Shown here: positions 1 through 12,435 of the stretch, one piece after another
Numbering within the stretch: the stretch's first letter is position 1
How the letters are laid out: the number at the start of each line of letters is the position of its first letter
Assembly (NCBI GenBank): GCA_013400155.1
Contig: VXBM01000268.1
Coordinates: 602,542-666,541, forward strand
DNA: 64,000 nucleotides
DNA from: Helopsaltes ochotensis
Lineage: Eukaryota; Chordata; Aves; Passeriformes; Locustellidae
Direction: 5' to 3'
Notes under the pieces: model-generated
What the model was told of the DNA's origin: nothing
Database searches by the model: none
The model's input: the letters and a program-made list of their open reading frames with translations, nothing else
Translations under genes and position numbers: made by a program

Positions 1-769
1 GCAATTTAATATCAAGTCTTCCATTATGTTCTATAACACTAGTTTAAGCTGTAGCAAAAGACCATATTTATTTTCAACCTATTTGTCCCTATCAAATAGA
101 GATGCTTTTGCAAGCAATGCTATATCTCAAAGTGACTGTTAAGGGTTGAAACTGAACTGATGCTGAGATACAAGTTGTGCAAAGGACTTCACTAGGTGGA
201 ATTAGTGTAATTTGATTGCTGCTCTGATCAGTCACTGTAATTTTCTGCCTGAGCCTTGGTTAGAGGATAAGCCTCCATGGGCCCTATTTCCACTCTACAG
301 GGTTTCAGTGATAATGCCAGTCTAAGGCACTGTTATTTTGCCATGCCTGGACCCTTACTCCAGTGCTGTATTCCACATCCCCTGCCTCATACCTGACTGT
401 GGGAATGCGCTGTGAACGACGTCAGACAACTGATATGCCTTGTTTGTGCATGTTTTCTTTCTTTTTAACATAAATCATTCAGTCTACACAGGTCTAGAAC
501 ATAGATGTATTTTTGCTCGATTTTACTCTTAGAGGTGGTGCTGTCTTGGTAGCTGAAATTTACAGAAATACCCAGCTAGTAGCAAACAGCAGCATCAAGA
601 ATTTCAGCCCAAGTATTTGCAGTTTTCTAGTTAAAAACAAGAAAAAATAATTTCTTATTATGGAAAACCATAAGGATTGGAACACTTACAAAATGCTTAC
701 CCTATTAGCATTGCACTTACCATCCTATTAAAAAAAGAAAGGCAGGAATATTGTTTTTAAGCTGTGGTT

Positions 770-958
770 TTACTCTACCCTTACATGCTCTGCTTTGATT
801 TTGACACTGTCTGTATCAGTGCTTCTAAAAACTGGGATCCAGTAGGTGCTTTTAAAATAGGCTTCTGAGAAATCTTTGTGCCTGACAGGTAGCGATTTTG
901 TAAAATCTGACAAAATGAGGGCATAAACCTCATCACCAGATACCAGTTTCTTCTTCAA
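770..958 (-). other. Unexplained protein-like open frame
   Basis: A 62-codon minus-strand frame opens at a TTG, not an ATG, and ends at a stop. Its translation has an ordinary amino-acid mix, with stretches such as DEVYALILSDF and STYWIPVFRSTDTD, unlike the low-complexity frames around it. A GTAAGG donor-like site falls near its end (after the codons KAEH). I do not recognise the protein and see no clear upstream acceptor. It could be an exon of a minus-strand gene, a repeat remnant or chance. Confidence 0.15.
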
Positions 959-3011
959 CTTTCTTTCTCAGTCACGTGCAAGTAGTTTGTTAAGTCAGAA
1001 CTCCTGAACAGTCAAACCTGAACTTTTCTCACACTAAGATGCTGCAGGTTGCACATGTGCATTTGAGAAGTTTTCTCTCAGACGTTTATTGAAGTCTCGG
1101 ATTTGGGCCAGAATTCATATGTTCGTGCTCTTCATGTTACATTACTCCACCAAACTCACCTGCCATATGCTTTAACCAAAAGGGTCATTTTTTGATACCA
1201 TTCCTTTCAAAGAAAAGGTAAAAATTTGCCATTAGTATGAAGTAATTAGAGTAAAAGCATATCTTTCTTTCTTACATGCTTCTTTTAGGTATGAAAGACA
1301 AGTGAAAATTTACATTTCTTCAATAGATAGACTCTACCTTTCTATTTGTATGGCATGTAACAGTCAACAAATCAGACTAGATATCTGTAAAATAAATTCT
1401 TCAATTGAGAGTTATATTTAACTCATGGAACTCATTATGTTTATCTTTCATGGATACTGCATATAGTGTATTTGCAGCATTTTTCCTGCCATTCTGCTGG
1501 TTTAGATACTGTAAGTCAGTGAGCTACTATCAGAATTACCCTCTCAGCTTTAGATTAGGACTGGAGACAGTCAGGGGCTCACACAACGTTGCTTTAGCTG
1601 GGACTGTGCCTGTGAAAAGATTTCCACTGGAGAAAATCACAAAAGTTAATCTGTTCCCCCTTGCAGTAGCAGCCAGGTCTGTTCCAAAAATAACTAGCCA
1701 TTTTCATTTTACCACAGGGTAAAGCTCAGCTGTGAAAATAGAAAGTAACTGACTTTTACCGTGGAACATTTATAACAAAAAAGTAAAATCAAAGGAAGCA
1801 TTTGGCAGAGTTAAAGGCATGTGAGGAAAGATAAATTTAAAAAAAAATCAATGCAGTATTATAGGGATTCATGGAAGAACACCAGTATTACTCTCTTATA
1901 CATCTGTCCAGTTTTTACTTTTCCCTCAATGTCATTTTGAATATTGCCTTATGCAACAGTTATGTCTTGTCTTTTCATGTTTTTTTACTCTCCACAGTCT
2001 ATAAAGGATGGCACACAGTCTTGTACATCTACTGCTCTCTTGTCCCACTCCAATTATTTTAATTGTAACTATATTTTTCTTCAAGACCTTGACTGTGACA
2101 AACTAGACCATGAAGGTGTATCTGCAGAAAGAAGAAAACAATGTTGCACTGATCCTCCTGCTCTGTTCAGTGGAGAGGAGCTCAAGACCTGCAGAATTCA
2201 TCTCAAATACACCCTACAATTTCAAAAATGAGAATCCTGTGAGGCAAAATTATTTCAAATGACTGAAGAATTGTCTTTAGCATAGTTGGAAAGCAACAAC
2301 TCATAGTACATGATACTTTTCCATTAGAATATTTATTTTAAGTTAGTTCTAAACCCTAGGGCTTCAGAAAATTAATTCCAGTAAAGTTTATAGATTGTAA
2401 GACATTATGTTTCTGAGGCATTTACTCTATAGATTTAATATAGCATTTAAAAAGAATTTCTTTACTTTGAAAAAAAGAAGTTGTAATTGGAAGTAAGAAT
2501 TGTCTTTTTTTTTAATTTTAAAATTTAACAAAATAAGAGCGGTTTCTACAAACAGTAGTAGCTCTAAAAAGCTTTAAACTCAAACAAGAGAAATCTAAGA
2601 AATATATAAAAAGAGGCAGAACACAATCTCCCACTAGCACCACCCTCTGTGGAGCTGACCAGAAGGTGGCTGTGGGAAATATATGGTGTTCCCAGGCTCC
2701 TTTGCATGTTTTTTTCCTCACATAATTCATATCCCATGACAGTGAAAATATATACTCCTCCTTCAGTACACCAAATACCTTCATGGAACGTATGGTGGCA
2801 AACCTGTTTTGGTTATGGACCCTGATATACTTAAAAAGGCAAACAACTGTCATTGTAATAAATTGGTTTCAATTGCAGGAAGTCTTGTTGCAATGCAGGC
2901 TTGCTTTTAAAATATGTCCAGGAGATACTAAAATTTAGGAATCCATCAAGACACGATTTTACCTCGTACTGTAATTTTCCCACAATCAATCTTCCAGTGA
3001 TATGGTAAAAA

Positions 3012-3041
3012 ATTTATCATATCTTCCAGGATATGATAAAT
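3012..3041. repeat. Perfect inverted repeat (hairpin), 12-bp arms
   Basis: Arms at 3012-3023 (atttatcatatc) and 3030-3041 (gatatgataaat) are exact reverse complements around a 6-base loop. No function is known. Confidence 0.8.
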
Positions 3042-3395
3042 ACCTGTTTCTATTTCTTCTAAACACAGGGGTTAGCTACCTTCTCAGCTCTTGCAAACAT
3101 CCCCTTCTTCTTCCCCTTTTATCACCATCCTCATGAGCTGTTGAAACCAGGTGGGGCAGTGTTTCCCTTATCTTCTGTTAACGGGCCTAACAATGCCTTA
3201 TCACATGACTCATAGGTAAATCATAGATAACGCCTATCTCTGTTTAATGGGCAATCAAGGACCCACTGCATGACTCATAAAATGATATTATCCCATTGTG
3301 AAATGCTCTGCCCAAGGGGAGGAGCCAAGAATTGCCACCTGTATATAACGTGGGAGCCATACCCAGTGGATTTGCAGATGGCAAGAGCTATCAGC

Positions 3396-3599
3396 TCTTT
3401 CTTTTCCTTCTTTCTTTCCTTCTTTCTTTTCCTTCTTTCTTTCCTTCTTTCTTTCCTTCTTTCTTTCCTTCTTTCTTTCCTTCTTTCTTTCCTTCTTTCT
3501 TTCNTTCTTTCCTTCTTTCTTTCCTTCTTTCTTTCCTTCTTTCTTTCCTTCTTTCTTTCCTTCTTTCTTTCCTTCTTTCTTTCCTTCTTTCTTTCCTTC
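3396..3599. repeat. Polypyrimidine tandem repeat, 12-bp period
   Basis: About 200 bp contain only C and T on the plus strand, apart from one N. Most of it is a 12-base unit of the form CCTTCTTTCTTT. The left end is irregular. At the single N (3504) the phase shifts by four bases, so the N marks an unresolved join. Long open frames across it on both strands are low-complexity artefacts. Such mirror-like CT tracts can form triplex DNA. Confidence 0.95.
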
Positions 3600-4865
3600 A
3601 CAGACCCCAACACAGATTTTTACAAGTTTACCATCTACTGCCCTTCCAGCCCTCAGGTTGTAAAAATACTGTGAGGAACTCACAGCTAGCTTAGGTACAC
3701 GTACTTGTGCAGCAGATTTGAGCACTCAGACAGACCTGATGACTTTATGTTTCCTCTCAAAGGAAGTGTTCATGTCTGTGTATAATTATCTCCACTATGA
3801 AGAAGACCTAAGAAGAGAAAGACTTGGTTCTCTTGTTTGACTTGTGGTTCACAAGGGGGGATGGGGTTGGTAGTGAGGTAGAAGAGAGGATTTTGCACTT
3901 AGTCATGAGCAGTGCTGGGAGCAACTAAAACCATTACTATATACTAAAACCAGTATAGAATGGCTCTGTGTGGGATTCCATTACCAGCACAGAAGGAGAT
4001 ACTCACAAACAAAGAGTGGTTTCAGAGAAATGTCACAGGTTGGAAATTTTATTCCTTTCCAAGCTCTGAACCTAGGAGCTCATTTTCCATTCGGGAACAA
4101 GAGCGAACAATAATAAATTTCCATGCAGAAAAGCAAACCCTGTGCATCAAATAACACAATTAGACAGAGATGTGAATTACATTCCTGATGTTGAGTGAAA
4201 TTTCTTTTCCTGACAGTTACGTGATATTTTATAATATCTGTCAAGAACTCTTGCATTATAGTCTACTGAAGAGGCACATAGGCAAGTTCAGTATAAACAT
4301 CTATATTTGAAGAAATTTAATTGTTTTTAAGGAAACCAATTGAATTATTATCTAGATAATCTGAAAAACAAGCTAGAAATAAAATTAGGTATCTCACTTC
4401 CCTGTCTTTTATTGTTATCTCTGTGGTTTTAAATTGAATGTAATTTTAATGCTTGTTTCTTCTCTTGTTGTATAAAGTACAGCATAATCAGAAGGACCCA
4501 CTTGGCTGAAGTGTATCTGACAAGTCTTGATATATCTGATTTTTCAGCAAGTAGTACACAGCAAAACAAAGAAAACCTTCTCTGTCTTACATTTTCAGTG
4601 GTAGTTTGCTAAAAATAGAGACAAGCAGCTATTCAAGTTGCAAGCTGTTTTTAATAGAATGCTATTTAGGACACTACAAAGCCAGGAGGATTTTAATGGG
4701 GTTGCTGATGATTTACAAATTAATTAGGCTCATAATCAATATAAATAAGGAAATAGAGAGAGTAATGATAAATATTAAATACAATTCCAGCCAGCTTTAA
4801 GGAATCCATTTAATTTAAGGGCATGGGTCTCAGTAGCAGAAGTTAAACTAACAGTCTGACTGTGC
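3600..4865. other. Non-coding, nothing recognised
   Basis: Ordinary AT-rich sequence lies between the CT repeat and the first CR1 copy. No gene, RNA gene or repeat was recognised. Confidence 0.5.
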
Positions 4866-4867
4866 TG

Positions 4868-5465
4868 ACAGGTGAACCTGCAAGCAATGTGTCCCTGTTC
4901 CTGGGCTGCATTAGGAAGAGCATTGGCAGCAGGTTGAGGGAGGGGATCGTGCCCCTGTACTCAGCCCTGGGGAGCCTCACCTGGAGTGCTGTGTGCAGTT
5001 CTGGGCTTCCCAGGAAAAGAGAGACAGAGAGCTACCAGACCAGGTCCAGTGAAGGGCAACAAAATTGATGGAAAGGTGATTGGAACTGGTCACTTATGAG
5101 GAAAGGCTGAGGGAGCTGAGCCTGTTTATCCTGGAGAAGACAGAGGGGATGTTATCAATATATACAAGCATCACAAGAAGGGTGAATGTCAAGAGGATGG
5201 AGCCAGGCTTTTCTGGATGTTGCCAAGTAATAGGACAAGAGGCACAGGAAGTTCCACCTGAACATGAGGAAGAAGTTCTTTACTGTGCAGGTGACCAAGC
5301 ACTGGAACAGGTTGTCCAGAGAGTTTTGGTCTCCCTCACTAGAGATATTCAACACCTACCTGGATACAGTCCTGAATAACATGCTCTTAGGGACCCTGCT
5401 TTGAGTAGATGATTTCCAGTGGTCCCTTCCAGCCTCAACCATTCTGTGATTATATGATTCTGTAA
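4868..5465 (+). mobile_element. CR1 LINE, 3' fragment
   Basis: This is a 5'-truncated chicken-repeat-1 type LINE. It shows the characteristic order of CR1 3' segments: a stretch reading GGGGAGCCTCACCTGGAGT, then one about a ratio of pooled codons ending in GTCCAGTGAAGGGCAACAAA, then GAGGAAAGGCTGAGGGAGCT. The family 3' tail is GGTCCCTTCCAGCCTCAACC followed by ATTCTGTGAT-like repeats at about 5440-5463. It is diverged, interrupted by stops and inactive. Boundaries are approximate. Confidence 0.92.
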
Positions 5466-7115
5466 CAGTTGCCGGTGGGATCATTTCCAGCACCTGATGC
5501 CCCATAACTCCTGTTCTTCTCTCCTGTGTGCACCTTGCCCTTGTACCCCATCCCTCAGCTGGCCATGTAAAGCCAACAGAGCTACCCTGTCCCATTCAGA
5601 AGCCATGTCCCTCCAGCATGGGACTGTATTTCAGAGGTGCAGGAAGTGCAGATGGGTGGAAAGCCAGGACCAGCAAGCCATGGAGATAACTCTGCTTGGT
5701 TTCCCGTGCTAAAACTCTTCACACACAAGCAGGTTTCAAGCACATAGTGAGCAGGAGAGGGAGGCAACATGACTGCCTTACGGCCCTGGCAAAATTCCTG
5801 GGGATTGGATTTGGAGTCCTTTTGTATGGACAGTTAGAAGGTCTGGCTTTAAGGACATTCTATCATATGCCACACAAGCCTAGAAGCACTGAACACAGTA
5901 CTGCCTACATACTTTTAGAAACTAATTTAACAAAGTTGTTTTCTGAGCATGAACTTTTAAGGTTTTAAAGTCTAAAATATTTTCATTAATTAATTTTAAT
6001 TATGGAAAAATTTGAGTTTAAATTGGACATTAAACACACTGAAAATATCTTGGAAAAAATAGTAGAAAACTAGGAGTCACCAGCAATGGAAAAGGGAAAA
6101 AAAAAAAAAACCCAAACAATTAGGAAAATCACAAACCACATAAAACCAATCTGTTAAGGACCATGAGGACCACAAGTTACCTGTTACTTTTTTCATGTTG
6201 TTCTTTTCATAGTCAGTCATGTAACAGACATTAGCCTGGCATCATGGGTTTGAATCTCAGTAACTGACTTGAAGAGAGTGGGAAGGATTTTATTTAATAA
6301 AAAAAAAAAAAGCAGGTGGAAAGTGACTTGCTAAAGATGACAACTGACTAAAAAAAAAAAAATAAAAAAAGCAGCTACCTACTCTTTACCCGAATGCCTG
6401 CTCTTTGGAGCAGCTGAAACTGAACAGTTTGACAGTAAAGGATGCAGCTTGTTTTCCTTTATCTCACCCAGCAGTATTAGCAGTATTAGTCTGTATCAAC
6501 CAGACTGTCTTCAACAAAGCCTGCTAAACATTCACAAGTTGTTCGGCATCAGATACACTGTAATGCACTAACTGCTGAAAGTTTTTGTTTTGCAATAAGT
6601 TTATGGTTTCTCAAGCAGGAAGTCAGCTTCAGGGGTGGTGGTTTTTCTGCAGCTAAGATAATCAACATAGGACTTGTCTGATCTTTGTAGGTTTTTAAAC
6701 ATATTTTTGTGCAGTCGATGGATAGAGTTAAGTATGTCTGACACTACATGAACACTTCTCAAAAAGCTATAAAAAAAGGAATGTGGAAACCACTAACAAT
6801 AGTAGTAACTAACTACTAACCAACATTGTTGAGTTTTTTCAATCTGTATGTTTTAATTTTCTCTTGAGTATTTGTATATGTATGAATGATTGAAATCGAT
6901 CAGAAGAAATAGTACGCTTATGCAGTAATATGCTAACATCTTTGCTTTCTCTTGTCCTGGTTTCAGCAGGGGCAGAGCTCATTTTCTCAGTAGCTGATGC
7001 AGTGCTGTGTTTTGGAATCAGTAGGAGAATAGAGTGAATAAAGCACTGAAATTTTGGTTGTTGCGTAAGTCATACTTACCCCAAGCGACAGACTTCCCAC
7101 TCCGCTCTGCACTGG
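5466..7115. other. Non-coding, A-runs only
   Basis: No gene was recognised. There are A-runs of about 12-14 bases near 6097-6110 and 6300-6312, and an A-rich stretch near 6350-6369. The ORFs near 5500-5970 have no splice or family support. Confidence 0.5.
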
Positions 7116-7625
7116 TGCCGCCTCACCGTGAGTCCTACTTGCAGGTTTGGTCACCACAATATAAGAAAGATATTGAGCTATTAGACAGCATCCAGGGGAG
7201 GTCAACAAAGATGGTACAGGGTTTTGAGGGACAGCTGATGGCTCAGGTCACTTGGCTTGTTCAGCCTGGAGAGGATCCCTGAGAGGGACCACATCACAGT
7301 CTGCAACTTCCTCATGAGGGGAAGAGGAGGGGCAGGCACTGGTCTCTTCTCTCTGGTGAGGAGCCAAGGGAATGGCCTGAAGTTGTGTCAGGGAAAGTTT
7401 AGGTTGGATATTAGGGAAAGGTTCTTTACCCAGAGAGTGGCTAGTCACTGGAACAGATGCCCCAGGGAAGTGGTCACAGCTCTGAACCTAACAGACAAGA
7501 AACTTTTGGACAATACTGTCAGGTATATGGTGTGACTCTTGGGGATGATGCTGTGCAGGGACAGGAGTTGGACTTTATGTTCTCTGTGAGTCCCTTCCAA
7601 CTGAGCATTTTCTGTGATTCTGGAC
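7116..7625 (+). mobile_element. CR1 LINE, 3' fragment
   Basis: A second 5'-truncated CR1 copy. It contains TGGTCACCACAATATAAGAA, the segment AGGAGGGGCAGGCACTGGTC, TGGATATTAGGGAAAGGTTC and the 3' end GTCCCTTCCAACTGAGCATT with TTCTGTGATTCTG. Much of it matches the copy at 36.3 kb, with the same landmarks in the same order, so the two belong to one subfamily, different from the 4.9-kb copy. It is diverged and has no intact reading frame. Confidence 0.9.
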
Positions 7626-7669
7626 TTTTCAGTGTCTTATCCTCTGCCAGTGAAGAGGCACATAAAAGC

Positions 7670-8097
7670 TGTGGGGGAGCATAGCCAGGACAGCTAGGAC
7701 AGCTGACCAAACTGCCCAAAGAGATATTCCATAACATAAAAAGCCCAATATATGAACTAGAGGGAATTACCTGGAACAGGGCCAGCTGTGGTTCAGGAAT
7801 GGTCTGTGCATTAGTCAACATGTGGCGAGAGATTGTATTGTCAGCATTTGTATTTCTTGTGTTTTATCTCCCTCTCATTTACTATTATTATTGTTTATTA
7901 TTATTATTATTATTACTACTACTATTACTATTATCATTATTCCTTTGTTTCAATCAATAAGCTGTTCTTATCTCAACCCATGAGTTCTATCCTTTTTTCT
8001 TTCCTGATTCTCCTCCCCATCCCACCGGTGTGGGGAAGGGGAAGTGAGCCAGTGGCTGTGTGGTATTTTGTTGTCAACTGGGGCTAAACCATGAACA
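7670..8097 (+). mobile_element. Endogenous retrovirus LTR (solo, near complete)
   Basis: The left end reads TGTGGGGGAGCATAGCCAGG and the right end GGGGCTAAACCATGAACA, giving TG...CA termini. Inside are a CATAACATAAAAAGCCCAAT stretch, a pyrimidine-rich TTTTATCTCCCTCTCATTTA part with an expanded ATT microsatellite, and a segment with CCCATCCCACCGGTGTGGGG. This pattern fits an LTR family common in songbird genomes; the family name is not certain. No internal retroviral genes adjoin it. It lies about 45 bp past the 3' end of the CR1 copy. No clear target duplication was found. Confidence 0.7.
7881..7940. repeat. ATT microsatellite
   Basis: An imperfect (ATT)n run with ACT variants inside the LTR. 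It is probably length-variable. Confidence 0.9.
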
Positions 8098-10955
8098 TGA
8101 ACAGGGGAAGTTTTGCTTGTTTGAGGATTACACAATGGAGGTTATTTAAATAAGATAAAGAAAAATTCCTACAGCAGTCCTACAGCTGTGACACTGGAGC
8201 TGGTGGATGCCAGTCTTCCATTCCTGGCAAAATTTCTTCCAAGAACATTTGCAATTCATAGCCTGTTCCTGTTGGAAATGTCTCACTCTCCTTTTCTCTA
8301 CTTCCTTCTGCCAAAAACAAATACTACAGTCTGAAAATTGAAGTATTTCATTATTTTGTTGTATTGCTTTTTTTTTATTTCTTATTTATTTTTGAAGGAA
8401 ATATGGATTATAAACATTTACTTGATAGAATACAGGACTCAAAAGATACGGTGGCAACTTAAGAGTAAATTAAAATTGGATGTAGCGTGGGAAGCTAGGA
8501 TGACACGTAGTGTTTTCACCTTGACAGCCTTTCACTGGAGGTGGCACAGCGAAAGATCTTGACACATCTTGACATCAGCACGAATGCCTTCAAGTGGAAG
8601 GCAGGTAATTGTTTTCAGTGCAGTAAGAATCTAAAGTGATCGGTAGTCATGAGACAAAAAAAAAAAGAGTTTCTGTATTTCCTAGATGAGTGCTGATCTT
8701 ACGTGTATTTTTAGAGGGGGAGTGAGTAGCTAAAAATAAAATAAAATTTAAAATAACATATATAAAAATAGCTATATACATATATAATTAGAACTGCTTT
8801 TCCTAGTACAGTAAAGATGAAGAAAAAGTCCAGCATGGCAATTTGAAAATTTGAAATATTTGGAAATGTCATGATAAAAACAATGTAATCCCAACAAAGA
8901 ATGGAAGAAATTTAAGTATACAGCGGTAGGAGGTTCTATTTGCACTTTTCATTAGCTGTCTCATGAAGCTTTTCTGTTCTTTTTTCTTCTGACTTCTTGC
9001 CTTCTCATTCTTAATGTATTTAGCCTTTTTCAGTTTTCTGAAATAATTGAAAGTAATGGATGAGCAGACAAGTCAATATTTCAAAAGACACAGTTTTCAT
9101 ACATGAAATTTCAAGTTTATTTTGGGGGGATTGCTGACTATGTTACATTAAAACATTTGGTTATCATTTATCTAAGGTGAAGAGAGCGGTAACACTGTTA
9201 AACAATGTAATATTTAGGTAATAAGGCTAGAAGAATATATGATGAGATGTAATAAAGAAAAGATGAACTACTGAACAACATTTAGCTGGGAAGTGCAGAC
9301 AGTTTCCAAAGCCTGCAGGCTATGAAGCCACATGCATGTGTGTCAGCACGGGAAGCTGCAGAGCCAGGGGTTCCTAAAACTACACACTTCCATTGCAAAA
9401 TGATCTAGTGATCATTCCACCTAGTGATACATTACATTTGTAATTCGTTAGAATTCTAAGGCTATTGTGACAGTACTTTGATACTACTGATATATAGTGA
9501 TGAACAATGCTTCTGTAACATTTAAATCCTTTAGCACCCTTCAAACATTCAAAAAACCAAAGGACATTAATTGTGTAGGCATTGCTTTAAGCTTAAAAAC
9601 CTTTTTATGCAAGAAATTAAGTCTTCATCAAGAAAATAACTGTTGAAATCTTAATACCTCTCAATGACAGCCACATTTGAAGAGCAATTTTATAGCATAA
9701 TGATCCTTGTTGCATAATTTGGACAGACTTTTGTTCTTATTTTAATTTCCCATACACTGCTTGCTTTACCATCTCTCCTTCCCACACTGACTAAAAGGGA
9801 GAGAGCAAAAGTCAGAAGAGAAAAAACATCAGATTTGGGCTTGGAGTTAAACTTCTAAAGGCTTCAGCACAGTTCCTACTTCAGACATGCTACGGCATAT
9901 CTGACTAAAGCATTGGGTGCTTCATAGAATACTGGGCAGCTGCATTCCACCTGAGATTCCACTGCAGATACAAGTCCAAAAGAGCAACTTTAAACCCCTC
10001 CTCACCTTCCACCCAGGACTAGAATGTCTAAACTTCCCATTCTTTGATTTTTATGTTCTTAAGGCACTTGAAATATGAACCTAGCCAAATGATATGCCAG
10101 AAGAGGAGGCATCTCTCTTTCTATCTTACCTCATATTAACTGTTGTCTGAAATAAGAAAAGAATCTAGAAAGACTAGAAATTAGTTCCTTATTTTGAGCC
10201 TTGCTCCAGTAATGATCTGACAACTTTCCTCAAAATAAGTCTATAGGACTGGGTAGACTATAAAATGGAGTTTCAGATTCTTACTTTATTATCAGCTGGA
10301 GGAGAGGTTTAAATCCATCTTTTATACAATTTCATAAGTTACAGACTTTTCCAAGGAATGCAATGTTCACCTTTTTGTGCCAAAAAGAATCAAACACACA
10401 ATTCTCCCATTAGAAAAAAATGTCTAACAATCAATTATTACCCTTAGTACATAAATTGCTGGATTGTGATATACAACAGGATCACACTAGAGAACATAAG
10501 TAATTTCTTTAAACCCTATGACAATCTGTGAAAATTTACATGTGGCCATAATTAAGTAAATATATAAATAAGGCATCATATCCTTCTGGAAAAACTTGTG
10601 ACAAGTTTGTGACACAAGACATGTTTAGTGTCTCATCTAACTTTTGCCTCGGGGTCTGCCCAAGTCAATGCCTTGTACTTGCAACTGACAGGGTTTCAGC
10701 ATGTGAGCTGAGCCCTATATATAGTTTGTGAAGCACTTCCGATCACAAGTATTCTATAGATGTGGAGTAATACAAGAATAATTTTAATTTCCTTTCCACA
10801 TGCAGAATTATACCAGTCTGAAGCTTTTATTTCTTCCCAAGGAAGTTTTATTAAATGTTAAACTCTAGAATCACAGGTCTTCAGAATGACTGTCTTGTCT
10901 CAGTAATGCATCCTCAGCATGATTGCTTCAATGGATCAAAAACATATCTCTTCAG
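8098..10955. other. Non-coding, nothing recognised
   Basis: About 2.9 kb of AT-rich sequence in which no gene, RNA gene or named repeat could be recognised on either strand. Confidence 0.5.
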
Positions 10956-10960
10956 AGAAG

Positions 10961-11480
10961 AAACCTCTACTGGGTTTGCATGGCAAGGTTTTGGCAGCAG
11001 GGGGGCTACAGCAAAGGTCTCTGTGAGGAGCTGCTAGAAACTTCCCCCATGTCTGACAGAAACAATGCCAATCACCTCCAAGATGGAACTGCCCCTGGCT
11101 GAGCCCATCAGCGACAGCTGTAACACCTCTGGAGTGAAAAAACTGCTGCAGAGCAATAGCAGGAGACAGGATTGAGAAAACATGCAAAGGAAACAGCTCC
11201 ACGGACACCATGGTCAGTGAAGAAGCAGGAGAGGCACTGCGAAATCTCCTGGTAGCCCACGTGAAGACCACGGTGAGGCAATCTGTCCATCTGTTGCTGT
11301 TGTCCATGGTGGAACAGATGTCCACATCCATGCCAGAGCTGGTGGATGGCTGAAGGAGGTGGAAGTCCACACTGCAGCAAGATCCTGGCAGGATTTGTGG
11401 CCCCATGGAAGGAGAAGCCCAAACTGGAGTAGGTTTGCTGGCAGGTCTCGTGACCCTGAGAGGAAAGGTGTGCTGTATAC
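10961..11480 (+). mobile_element. LTR-type repeat fragment
   Basis: The segment starting near GGGTTTGCATGGCAAGGTTT, then GGGGGGCTACAG and AGCTGCTAGAAACTTCCCCC, matches my memory of a common passerine ERV LTR family, of which this is the left part. Further right come GCACTGCGAAATCTCCTGGT and a segment ending in CGTGACCCTGAGAGGAAAGG. The right boundary is uncertain. GC content is higher than the flanks. Minus-strand open frames of 132-156 codons across it look like repeat shadows. Confidence 0.5.
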
Positions 11481-12404
11481 TGCTGTACTTTGAGAGCTGC
11501 TCTCATTGGAAAACCTTATTTGACCATAGCACTAGTGAATGTAAAAATTCTCTTAATTTTCTTGTAAAAGCTCTTATCTCTATGTTTTTGAATACAGCCA
11601 CCTCAGACATTCCACTGCTTCTCATTCTCCCCCACTTTGCTCTCAGACCTAGTTTTAAAAGCACACAACTCAATATCCAGCATAAGTAGAACAGATGATT
11701 GGGGATAAAAGCATCATAAAGTCAGCCCAGGACAATGCCAAATAGCTGTTTACTTTTCCTAACTCAATTTGAAAACAGGTGTAATAGATTTGAGTTGGGA
11801 TGCTACAACGAGTTGCAAAACTATCATTCTTATTTGCAAAGTAATTTTTCCTGCTCCAGTCTCTACCTGCAAATAAAACAGAAACATGCTAAAAGAGTCA
11901 CCTAGAAAATATTAAAATATTTGACGAATGGTGTTGACAAAATTTGGATAATACTGTCACTTTAAATATCTCCTACAAAAGGTAAAAAAATTAAACACAC
12001 GTTTTTGAGTAAAAAAAATCAAGTACATACTATCATAACATGTTTCTTCTTAAATGATATTGATCAAAAAATACTCAATATAAAAAGTTCTGATATATTT
12101 ATCCAGTCACAGCTCCCTCTTGTGTAATTCATCGTTATTACAAGAAACTAAGTTGGAATAGAGATTGTTTAAATTAAATTTTATAGTAGCTATTTACTTG
12201 ATTCCTGTACTTTTTTCTTTTTTTTTTTACTTTTATTTTTATATTTAGAGAAATTTATTGATATTTTAGGGTTGAAACTTTGCATTTTCATGACATTTCA
12301 ATGCCAGTACGTTTCAGTGCCAGGACAGGTAATAATACTTACGGTAAGGTTACACTAAAACCACTAAAAGTAATATTTATACAAATATTGCTTTTGTACA
12401 ATGA

Positions 12405-12435
12405 CATGATTTTGATATCCATAATCAAAATCATG
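12405..12435. repeat. Perfect inverted repeat (hairpin), 12-bp arms
   Basis: Arms at 12405-12416 (catgattttgat) and 12424-12435 (atcaaaatcatg) are exact reverse complements around a 7-base loop. Confidence 0.85.

Larger units (their letters stand above)
1..3395. other. Gene-free AT-rich flank
   Basis: No coding region can be supported here. Open frames are short and have no convincing splice partners. The one protein-like frame, on the minus strand at 770-958, is treated as a finding. A perfect hairpin lies at 3012-3041. In mammals the side of ARHGAP11A away from SCG5 is gene-poor, which fits this emptiness. Confidence 0.6.

Noticed and set aside
3275..3725. Long open frames on both strands (up to 145 codons) across the CT repeat
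   Set aside because: They are low-complexity translations of a tandem repeat with no stops by composition.
7670..8097. Full endogenous retrovirus
   Set aside because: Only one LTR is seen; no internal region or second LTR adjoins it within the window.
10936..11506. Minus-strand frames of 132-156 codons
   Set aside because: They lie on an LTR-like repeat fragment, overlap each other in two frames and resemble no protein I recognise.
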